Assembly: GCF_900182815.1 (NCBI RefSeq)
Contig: NZ_FXUA01000006.1
Coordinates: forward strand, 1-64,000
Reading direction: 5' to 3'
Source: Algoriphagus winogradskyi
Lineage (GTDB): Bacteria; Bacteroidota; Bacteroidia; Cytophagales; Cyclobacteriaceae
Length of the DNA: 64,000 nucleotides
In this document: positions 14,720-22,218 of the stretch, in pieces
Numbering within the stretch: position 1 is the stretch's first letter
How the letters are laid out: every line of letters begins with the position of its first letter
The notes under the pieces: generated by a model
Told to the model about the DNA's origin: nothing
Database searches by the model: none
Seen by the model: only the letters and a program-made list of their open reading frames with translations
Position numbers and translations under genes: made by a program

Positions 14720-14742
14720 TAATGTTGCATAAATGAAAGCTT
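14702..14742 (-). terminator. Perfect 18-bp inverted repeat: terminator and possible operator
   Basis: The arms AAGCTTTCATTTATGCAA and TTGCATAAATGAAAGCTT flank a 5-base loop. On the minus strand the hairpin runs into a T7 tract, fitting a terminator for the SDR gene at 14771. It also covers the -33 region and spacer of the next promoter, so a dual role is possible. Confidence 0.65.
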
Positions 14743-14770
14743 AAAATTTATGTATAAAACCCGGTCTTTC

Positions 14771-15493
14771 TTATGGATTCGTTGACCAGAACTCCACGTT
14801 TTTCACCAATGCTCTTTTTGGCAATTTCAAATGGGCTACAAGCAACTCCGCAAAATCTTCCGGCTGCAATACTTTATCCGGATTTCCATCCGTCAGATTA
14901 TTGTCCATGGCTAAGTCAGTGGCAATAGTGCTAGGACTCATACTGAATACGCGGATATCTGATTTTCTGACTTCCATCATCAATGATTCTGTCAATCCGT
15001 TCAATCCAAATTTGGATGCGCTGTAAGCACTAGTCATCGCATTACCTTTCTGTCCGGCGGTAGAAGACACATTTACAATATCTCCAGATTTTCTCTCCAG
15101 CATTCCCGGAAGTACTTCGTGAATCACATAGTAAACTCCGAATAGGTTCACCTTTACGATATTTTCCCATTCACTTACTTCCAGATCAAGGAATTTCCCA
15201 AACTTGCCAGTTCCGGCATTATTTACCAAAATATCAGGAACTCCGAGTTCCGAGATCAAAGAAGCAATAGCGGTTTTGATGCTTGAAAAATCAGATTGAT
15301 CAGCGACAGCTATTGCGACTTTCAACGAGGAGTCGATTGAGGCGACTTCTTCCTTAACCTGTAATAAATCTGATTCTGTCCTGGATAATATCGCCAGATG
15401 AACTCCTTCATTTGCCAGCGCCAAAGCAATTGCTTTTCCTAATCCTTTTCCTGCGCCAGTGATCAGCGCTACTTTTCCTTGTAGTGATTGCAT
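14771..15493 (-). CDS. Short-chain dehydrogenase/reductase, FabG-like
   Basis: This 240-residue classical SDR has the cofactor motif Thr-Gly-Ala-Gly-Lys-Gly-Leu-Gly at 12-19, Asn-Asn-Ala-Gly at 91-94, a catalytic Ser near 143-144 and Tyr-Ser-Ala-Ser-Lys at 157-161. Family members reduce 3-oxoacyl groups or related ketones with NAD(P)H in the cytoplasm. The closest described type is 3-ketoacyl-ACP reductase-like (FabG/YueD), but the substrate is not certain. It appears monocistronic, between its hairpin at 14702-14742 and the beta-lactamase gene. Confidence 0.85.
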   Translation of the reverse strand: MQSLQGKVALITGAGKGLGKAIALALANEGVHLAILSRTESDLLQVKEEVASIDSSLKVAIAVADQSDFSSIKTAIASLISELGVPDILVNNAGTGKFGKFLDLEVSEWENIVKVNLFGVYYVIHEVLPGMLERKSGDIVNVSSTAGQKGNAMTSAYSASKFGLNGLTESLMMEVRKSDIRVFSMSPSTIATDLAMDNNLTDGNPDKVLQPEDFAELLVAHLKLPKRALVKNVEFWSTNP

Positions 15494-15589
15494 GGTTTTG
15501 TGTTAATCAATATAAGATACAAAAACAGCTGGCAGGGATTTGAGTTCAGCGGGAGGGATATTTCTTTTTACAATCTTAAAATGTTCGAG

Positions 15590-16324
15590 TTATTTCTTCT
15601 CAAACATCTCTTCCGTATAATCCAGCAATTCCGTCCCACCAATTTTGCCATGCCCTGGAATCACAATAATAATTTCCGGAAAAGTTGATTTAACTTTTAG
15701 CACTGTGGCTGACCATTTGCCGACGTTAGCATCTTCTAAATTGCCATTTCCGGCTCCTAGCGCTTTGATCATACAGCCTCCGAAAAGCACCTTGTCGGAA
15801 GGAACATAGGACACAAAATTGTCTCTCGTGTGCCCTTCCCCCAGAAATTGATTTATCACGTTAATTTTTCCAGCTTGAAGATTAAGTCTCTTTTTGAAAC
15901 CAATTTGAGGAAGCGGATATCCTGCATTTTTTGCCAATGCTATGGTTTGGTCCGAGGCATAGGATGGGATTTCTCTGGAGTGAAACTCGTCCAGCCCTCC
16001 CAAGCAATCCCAATGGAAATGTGTAGCAACTACTCCCTTGACTACTGTTTTCTGATCGTTTTCAAGCCAGTTAATCAATTCTAAACTTGCTTCCTCATTG
16101 GCTGGCGTGTCAAAAACCAGTGCTTCCCCTTCATTGATTACGATCATCCCATTGCAGGCCACTTTTCCAAAATCATCGGTATTTAGGTAGCTAATATGAA
16201 CAAAGGTGTTTGGGCTGATCTGTTCGATTTGTAGAGTCTCGGATTTGTAGACAAAAGAATTTTCTTGGGCAAAAAGAACTGAGATCCGGAAAAACAATAG
16301 GAAGAAAAAAACAAAGGATTTCAT
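15590..16324 (-). CDS. Subclass B1 metallo-beta-lactamase
   Basis: This 244-residue secreted protein has a signal peptide ending Leu-Phe-Ala-Gln near residue 20. All B1 zinc ligands are present: His102, His104 and Asp106 in His-Phe-His-Trp-Asp, His165 in Gly-Glu-Gly-His, Cys184 in Gly-Gly-Cys-Met-Ile-Lys, and His225 in Pro-Gly-His-Gly. The Cys and the Gly-Asn-Leu-x-Asp-Ala-Asn segment are hallmarks of B1 rather than B2/B3. It should hydrolyse beta-lactams in the periplasm. The ATG at 16324 gives the proper signal peptide, whereas an upstream start adds 11 unsuitable residues. No mobile element flanks it, so it looks resident. Confidence 0.85.
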   Translation of the reverse strand: MKSFVFFFLLFFRISVLFAQENSFVYKSETLQIEQISPNTFVHISYLNTDDFGKVACNGMIVINEGEALVFDTPANEEASLELINWLENDQKTVVKGVVATHFHWDCLGGLDEFHSREIPSYASDQTIALAKNAGYPLPQIGFKKRLNLQAGKINVINQFLGEGHTRDNFVSYVPSDKVLFGGCMIKALGAGNGNLEDANVGKWSATVLKVKSTFPEIIIVIPGHGKIGGTELLDYTEEMFEKK

Positions 16325-16370
16325 TGATTGAAAGCAATAAGTGAAAGTAAATGACATGTTTATTCAAAAC

Positions 16371-16403
16371 AAAATCCCAGCCTATTTTCATAAACTGGGA
16401 TTT
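16371..16403 (-). terminator. Terminator after the PVC-type heme gene
   Basis: AAATCCCAG / CTGGGATTT forms a 9-bp stem with a 14-base loop, followed on the minus strand by TTTTGTTTT. It separates the heme protein gene from the metallo-beta-lactamase gene, which therefore needs its own promoter. Confidence 0.65.
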
Positions 16404-16425
16404 GTAGAGCCTATTTCATTAAATA

Positions 16426-19400
16426 TTATTTTCTCAGCGTTTCCAAATAACTAACCAAGTCCACCAGTTCAGTTTCTGATAGTGGAAATTTAGGCATCAG
16501 TGATTCTTCCAACTGGGTGACACTCTCGATATCCACCAGCTTGTAAATCTTCTGCTCGGCTGATCCTACCAATTTCACGACTAGATCATTTTCTGTTTTA
16601 GAATTGACGATGCAGGTAAACTCTGTTCCGTCTTTCATTTTAACAAGTTGAGTTTCATATCCAAAACCCATTCCTTCGGATGGATTGATGATGGCATTAA
16701 ATAGCCCTTCTTTGGATAATTTATCTCCAATTTCGGATAGGCCTGGTCCAAAATCAATTCCTTTGTCGGCAATTTTATGACAGGCCAGACAATAAGTGTC
16801 TGCAATGAGCAGTCCTTTTTCTACGTCTCCTTGTTGAGCTAGAAGCTTCGGCAAATCAACCGTTGCGTTTGAAGATGCTTCTCCAAATTTCTCATTGGCT
16901 TCGGCCCGGATAGTTCCATTCCAAGAAGATAGAAGGATTTTCTGCGCTATAGGAAGCATATCAGCTGGGATCTTATCCGCTTTTGCCAATTCTAATAAAT
17001 ACGGCTCAGAATTATACCCTTTTGCAGCTTCCATCGCAGCAGTCCTCATTTCTAAAGAGTGAGATTCATTGAGATAAACTTCGGCCAAGAGTTTTGCCAT
17101 TTCCTCATTATCTATTACTCCAAATTTCTCAATCGAAGCCACCGCTTTTTTTTCAGAAGGATTAGCAAAGTACTTCTCTATTTCTCCCATTCCATACATG
17201 GCAGCAAAACTATTTGCCGCCATTTGGGAATGCTGACTATTCTCAGATTGGTAGATAAGCTTTTCCAACCTGACTTTTTGATCTCTCAACTGATATTTGC
17301 TTACGATATCTAAAAAATCCCGGTCATCTGCGATACTTCCGGCAGTATTTTTTGCAAGGGTGAGAATCTCTCGATCTGGCGAAACTGGGTCAAAAGTAAT
17401 CTGTCTAAGGATAATGAGTTGATCCTCTTCAGGAGCATTTGCTAAGAGTGATTTCAGGGTTTTGTTTTTGGCCTCAGTTGACTGAAAATCAAGAGCTCGA
17501 TAGAAAGATTGATTGTTACGGCCAGGTTGAGAAAGGATAATCTTTCCTAAAAGTTCTGCAGTATTTGATGCACGAGATCTCCAGACTATGTCTTTAGCTT
17601 CCTGATTTTCCATCCATCCTGAACCTGTTTGTTCTAAGTACGCAGGCAAATAATCATCCCAGAAGCCTTCTGCAGCTATTCCCAACGCCTCCAAATACCA
17701 GCGATCTCCGTTCTCATACCCATTAACAAGTTTTAGCCAAACTTCAGGATTATGCTTGTACCGAATTGCTAATCCTACTTCTCTTCGAACTTGAGGAGAT
17801 TCGTCTCCGGCCATTTCTAGCAAGAAGGATACGTCACTCATTTTGTTATTTCTATAAGCACGAATGGCGGCTACTCTGATATTCTCATCTGAGTCAGTTG
17901 CAGCAGTTTTGATGTAATCATTCCCATTTGGTAGCTTAGTAAGTACCCAGAAAGCTCTTGCTCGCATCCTACTTTCACCTTCGGTAAATAATTGCTCCAA
18001 GGCGTCTTTTGCCTCGCCGCCTTTTTCTACCAATGCCATGAACGCTTTAAAATGAGTAGCGCGATTTGGGCTTTGAAGTAAATTAATTAAAGAAGGAATG
18101 CTTGTATAATCCGGCTTGCTCACGTTATAGTCAACATCTTTAGGGGCAAGTCTGTAGATTCTTCCTTTGTCCAGATCTCCCATGGCATGTCCACCAACTC
18201 CCGGATCATACCAATCAGAAATGAAAAGTGATCCATCTGGAGCAACCGTCACATCAGAAGGTCTAAACCAATTATCTCTGGAATTTCCATCCAAAAGATT
18301 GATGATTTTGGCAGTAAAACCAGCTCCAGAGGGAACGGCTGGATACGATCTTACGATATTTGGTCCAGCATCGGAATGAATGACCTGATTCTGGTATTCC
18401 TCAGGGAGTAATTTACCTTCATACACTAAAATTCCTGTAGGCGAACCTGCATAGGTCTGAAGAAGGTTGGGGACTACACCTGGATCATTTAAGTGCCAAT
18501 GCTGCTCATAAACGGAGTCTTCCATATTGATTCTTCTAGCTCTCCAGTCTGCGCCTGTCACTTCATCCTTGAAGCCATAGTTGCCATAATCCATGACGTA
18601 GTTGATTCTTGTACTTCTGTTTCCATCGTCATCATTGTCAGATTGCCACATTCTGCCATAGCTATCTGTGGCTACTTCGTAGTTATTTCTGAAATTCCAA
18701 CCTAGCACTTCTACATCCGAACCGTCGGGATTCATCCGGAACACCATACCCTCTTTATAAGGTTGAGTTTTGTTATTGACTGGTCTGCTAAGTGGATCCA
18801 TAATAGGAGAGCCGTCCGCGTAATGAAGACCTTCGCCAGCATTTCCGTAATTAAAATACAATTTACCATCTGGCCCAAAGGTGAAAGAATGCATCCCATG
18901 ATCATGTTGCTCACCACCTACTCCTTCGAATAAAATTTCCTTTTTCTCTGGCACATCATCGCCATCAGCATCTGTAAAAACATATACATATGGGCTGACT
19001 GAGACATAAACTTTATCTCCGAATACTGCAATACCTAAGGCTGCATTGATATCATTCCCCTGATAAAAAACCTTTGATTCATCAGCCACTCCATCTCCAT
19101 CGGTATCTTCCATAATTAGGATTCGATCACCTTCAGCTCGGGTAGGGTTTCTTGGGTTTAGGGACGTACGATAATTATATGCCTCTGCAATCCAAACTCT
19201 ACCACGATCATCAATATCCATATTGGTAGGATTGGACATCATAGGTTCGGATGCGAAAAGTGTAAGCTCCAATCGTTGGTCTGCGACGACAATTCCATCT
19301 ACCGCATGTTCAGATGATCTTTTTTGCTCGTCAGTGAGTTTTGAATATTCTTCATCTGTGAGTTGAACATGCTTTTTTTCACAGGAAAAAAGTAATAAGC

Positions 19401-19434
19401 TCAACAAGCTTAGTAGTGTGATTTTTTTAAACAT
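16426..19434 (-). CDS. PVC-type heme-binding CxxCH lipoprotein with HEAT-like repeats
   Basis: This 1002-residue lipoprotein has a signal ending Leu-Leu-Phe-Ser-Cys. An N-terminal six-bladed beta-propeller (TIGR02604 type: Asp-Gly-Arg-Val-Trp-Ile-Ala-Glu, Gly-Pro-Asp-Gly-Lys-Leu-Tyr) is followed by alpha-helical HEAT-like repeats at about 460-830, and a C-terminal cytochrome domain (TIGR02603 type) with Cys-Leu-Ala-Cys-His near residue 883. The ATG at 19434 is chosen because it begins the signal peptide. It probably acts as a periplasmic dehydrogenase-like electron-transfer protein. Such proteins are common in Planctomycetes and in sugar-degrading Bacteroidota. Substrate unknown. Confidence 0.85.
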   Translation of the reverse strand: MFKKITLLSLLSLLLFSCEKKHVQLTDEEYSKLTDEQKRSSEHAVDGIVVADQRLELTLFASEPMMSNPTNMDIDDRGRVWIAEAYNYRTSLNPRNPTRAEGDRILIMEDTDGDGVADESKVFYQGNDINAALGIAVFGDKVYVSVSPYVYVFTDADGDDVPEKKEILFEGVGGEQHDHGMHSFTFGPDGKLYFNYGNAGEGLHYADGSPIMDPLSRPVNNKTQPYKEGMVFRMNPDGSDVEVLGWNFRNNYEVATDSYGRMWQSDNDDDGNRSTRINYVMDYGNYGFKDEVTGADWRARRINMEDSVYEQHWHLNDPGVVPNLLQTYAGSPTGILVYEGKLLPEEYQNQVIHSDAGPNIVRSYPAVPSGAGFTAKIINLLDGNSRDNWFRPSDVTVAPDGSLFISDWYDPGVGGHAMGDLDKGRIYRLAPKDVDYNVSKPDYTSIPSLINLLQSPNRATHFKAFMALVEKGGEAKDALEQLFTEGESRMRARAFWVLTKLPNGNDYIKTAATDSDENIRVAAIRAYRNNKMSDVSFLLEMAGDESPQVRREVGLAIRYKHNPEVWLKLVNGYENGDRWYLEALGIAAEGFWDDYLPAYLEQTGSGWMENQEAKDIVWRSRASNTAELLGKIILSQPGRNNQSFYRALDFQSTEAKNKTLKSLLANAPEEDQLIILRQITFDPVSPDREILTLAKNTAGSIADDRDFLDIVSKYQLRDQKVRLEKLIYQSENSQHSQMAANSFAAMYGMGEIEKYFANPSEKKAVASIEKFGVIDNEEMAKLLAEVYLNESHSLEMRTAAMEAAKGYNSEPYLLELAKADKIPADMLPIAQKILLSSWNGTIRAEANEKFGEASSNATVDLPKLLAQQGDVEKGLLIADTYCLACHKIADKGIDFGPGLSEIGDKLSKEGLFNAIINPSEGMGFGYETQLVKMKDGTEFTCIVNSKTENDLVVKLVGSAEQKIYKLVDIESVTQLEESLMPKFPLSETELVDLVSYLETLRK

Positions 19435-19668
19435 AGGATGAGCGGTTATTAGGGTTTGAAAACAAGCTATCAAATTAAGGAAAAGTTATGAAATGGGGCT
19501 AATAGCATGTCATAAGGTAGGTGATATGCCTCTTTACTCTTATATGTTTTCCGTATTATTTCAATTTCCCCTGTGAACCACGGTTTGTTTAAGGACCAAC
19601 GGGAGAATTGTTTAGAATTTCTAGGGTATAGTTAACTTCTTATTTGCTTGAAAATCCTAAGTTTAGGT

Positions 19669-20763
19669 ATGAAAAAAGCCATTAATATCACTCTCCATTT
19701 ATGTCTAATCCTGATTTGGAATACCACATTTGGCCAAGAAACCAGATGGTATGGAGAAAGTACCGAAATGATGAATGCGCTGGAAGGCAGAGGATGGGAT
19801 GAAATTGGATTCAATCGTCTTCCAGATTCTGCAGAAGCCATAGTCCGTTTGCCAGTATGGAATTTATCGAGGCAGACAGCAGGTCTTTCTTTGCGTTTTA
19901 CTTCAGACAGTCCCGAAATTCACGTATCCTATACACCTTCTTCGACACGATTGGAAATGCCGCACATGCCTGCTACTGGTGTCAGTGGGGTGGATTTGTA
20001 TGTGAAGGATAGTTCTGGAAAGCTTCTTTGGGTGAGAGGAAGTTACAAGTTTGGGGAACAAATCACATATCAGTTTCAATTATCCAATGATGCGGGCTTG
20101 TCAAAAGAGTTTCAACTATTCCTGCCTCTTTATAATGGGTTGAGTGAGCTGCAGATAGGTGTTCCAGATGATAAAGTTTTTGCTTTTGCTCCCAAAAGAA
20201 CTGAAAAACCGATTCTAGTTTACGGGACTTCCATTGCTCAGGGAGCTTGCGCATCCAGACCGGGTATGGCTTGGACAAACATTCTGTCAAGGGACGTGGA
20301 TATGCCAATGATCAATTTGGCTTTCTCAGGAAACGGTAGGATGGAGGAGGAGGTGATTGAATATGTCTCTCAGATTGATCCTGCAGTTTTTGTATTAGAC
20401 TGTCTTCCAAACTTAGGTAGCTTTTCTGAAAATGAGGTCAAAACCAAACTGATTTATGCAGTCAACACTCTTCGGTCAAAATATCCAAACACTCCTATTT
20501 TATTGACTGAGCATGCAGGTTATTCTGATGGGTTAGTTTTTGAGCCAAGAGCTGAGATTTATGAGAATTTGAATGCCTGGCTCCAGGAAAGTTTTACAAA
20601 GTTAACGAGCAATGGAGTGACAGGGATTTACACGTTGACAAAAGATGAAATTGGAATGGGTATAGATGATTTTGTGGACGGTACACATCCGACAGATTTG
20701 GGGATGTCCAAGTATGCCAAAGCTTACGCTAAAAAGTTAAAGGAGATTTTTGAAGAAGAATAG
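19669..20763 (+). CDS. SGNH/GDSL hydrolase with GxDLY N-terminal domain
   Basis: This 364-residue secreted protein has a signal peptide ending Thr-Phe-Gly-Gln. A jelly-roll-like N-terminal domain with Gly-Val-Asp-Leu-Tyr-Val near 105-110 (GxDLY, PF14607) is followed by a GDSL-type hydrolase domain (PF14606). In that domain the nucleophile block is Tyr-Gly-Thr-Ser-Ile-Ala-Gln-Gly and the catalytic dyad is Asp-Gly-Thr-His-Pro-Thr near the C-terminus. Family members remove acyl groups from glycans. The ATG at 19669 begins a normal signal peptide, and a TTG seven codons upstream is less likely. It is convergent with the MFS gene. Confidence 0.85.
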   Translation: MKKAINITLHLCLILIWNTTFGQETRWYGESTEMMNALEGRGWDEIGFNRLPDSAEAIVRLPVWNLSRQTAGLSLRFTSDSPEIHVSYTPSSTRLEMPHMPATGVSGVDLYVKDSSGKLLWVRGSYKFGEQITYQFQLSNDAGLSKEFQLFLPLYNGLSELQIGVPDDKVFAFAPKRTEKPILVYGTSIAQGACASRPGMAWTNILSRDVDMPMINLAFSGNGRMEEEVIEYVSQIDPAVFVLDCLPNLGSFSENEVKTKLIYAVNTLRSKYPNTPILLTEHAGYSDGLVFEPRAEIYENLNAWLQESFTKLTSNGVTGIYTLTKDEIGMGIDDFVDGTHPTDLGMSKYAKAYAKKLKEIFEEE

Positions 20764-20823
20764 AATAGGGAAATAGGAATAAAAATATGTAGGTATGGAT
20801 TTTTCCCAATAACCAAAAGAGCA

Positions 20824-20853
20824 AAAAAAAGCAGCCCTAAGGCTGCTTTTTTT
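20824..20853. terminator. Bidirectional terminator
   Basis: GCAGCC-CTAA-GGCTGC flanked by A-run and T-run extends to a 13-bp stem. It lies between the convergent GDSL hydrolase and MFS genes and can end both. Confidence 0.85.
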
Positions 20854-20857
20854 ACTA

Positions 20858-22102
20858 TTAATGAGCTGCGACTGCGGCTGGTTTTTTGCCTTTCTGCCAG
20901 AAAAATAACAGAGTAAATGCAACTATCAGTATTATCGGGAAAGTCATCATTGTAGATAATGTAGCTTGGCCCGCTGCAAGATCTAGATCTGCTCCAGTAA
21001 GACCTAGGGCTGTTTGCTCAGCAATATCATCGTCAATCCAGCTACCAATGAAAGGTTGGAAAATTGACGTTGAAAACATACCAACTCCACCTACTATTGA
21101 CATGCCCAAGGCACCACTTTTTGGAATTTTGGCAGCTACAAATCCGAGCATAGTTGGCCAGAAGAATGCTACTCCTGTGGCAAAGAAAATTGCAGCTATA
21201 TATACCATTACGCCTGTCTGAGTACTGAAAAGGTAAATCCCCAAAGTGGAAATTACTGCTCCTAGAAGTAATACTCCAGTTTGACCAAGTGCGCTAGTAA
21301 CCGGTCCTCCAAAAAATCTTAAAACAGCCATTAACCCCGTAGTAAGTGCAAGGATCAACATAGGTTTAGCTCCAGAGCTTTCTAAAACTAATCCAGTCCA
21401 TTTTTGTGGTCCAAACTCAGTGATTGCAGTGAGTGCCATACATGCAAAAATGAATAGGAATAAAGGAGTCAACATCGCCTTAAAGTTTTCAGATAGTGAA
21501 CTTGCTTGTTCTACACTTGCTTTAGGGAAGGTTTTTCCATTAAATAAGTAAACGTACACTAGGGCTGGAATTGGGATTAACCAAAACTGGCTTTGCCATG
21601 AGAATCCAAGTGTAGACATCAATTCTGAAAGTAGGGCTCCTACAAATATTCCCCCAGGAAACCACATGTGGAATCTGTTGAGCATTTTGTTCATTTTGTC
21701 GCCAGTATACATGTCTGCAATCATAGGATTACAAGCAGCCTCAGTACAGCCACATCCAATTCCCATAAGTAGATTAGAAACGAGGAGTATGGCATAACTT
21801 AAATCTGAAACAAAGTAAATCGCGTACAAAGTCAATGCTGCACCTAAAAAGTGAGAAAGAAAGGCGATTTTCATGATCTTTTTAGGACCAATAGAATGAT
21901 AAATCAGTCCTCCAATAATCATTGCGATTGGGAAACCGAAGAACCAAAGTGAATTTAAGTACCCTAATTTTTCAGCGGTGTACCCCAAATCTTCACCAAG
22001 TGATTTTAATGTACCCGCACTGATACTGAATGAGAAAGCAGTTGTAATAAGCGCAAAACAACTTGCGTTGAAAAGCGCACTTTTGTTGATGGTTTGAGTC
22101 AT
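20858..22102 (-). CDS. MFS sugar transporter
   Basis: This 414-residue protein has about 12 transmembrane segments and belongs to the major facilitator superfamily, close in type to the fucose/glucose permease group. Conserved charged loops include Gly-Pro-Lys-Lys-Ile-Met-Lys after helix 2, and helix 4 has Gly-Cys-Gly-Cys-Thr-Glu-Ala-Ala-Cys-Asn-Pro. The start is placed at the ATG 22102 because the 12 residues before it are unlike a transporter N-terminus. It probably imports a monosaccharide by proton symport. The nearby GDSL hydrolase and heme protein suggest a glycan-use neighbourhood, which is inference. Confidence 0.8.
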   Translation of the reverse strand: MTQTINKSALFNASCFALITTAFSFSISAGTLKSLGEDLGYTAEKLGYLNSLWFFGFPIAMIIGGLIYHSIGPKKIMKIAFLSHFLGAALTLYAIYFVSDLSYAILLVSNLLMGIGCGCTEAACNPMIADMYTGDKMNKMLNRFHMWFPGGIFVGALLSELMSTLGFSWQSQFWLIPIPALVYVYLFNGKTFPKASVEQASSLSENFKAMLTPLFLFIFACMALTAITEFGPQKWTGLVLESSGAKPMLILALTTGLMAVLRFFGGPVTSALGQTGVLLLGAVISTLGIYLFSTQTGVMVYIAAIFFATGVAFFWPTMLGFVAAKIPKSGALGMSIVGGVGMFSTSIFQPFIGSWIDDDIAEQTALGLTGADLDLAAGQATLSTMMTFPIILIVAFTLLFFWQKGKKPAAVAAH

Positions 22103-22218
22103 ATGATGATAGGTTTTAGAATTTTGGGTTGTTAACAATATTTTCCAAAGATGGGAAAGTAGGAAAAATATTGCATTCAGCTTTCCCGCTAATCAAAAAA
22201 ATCTTTCTGATTATATCT

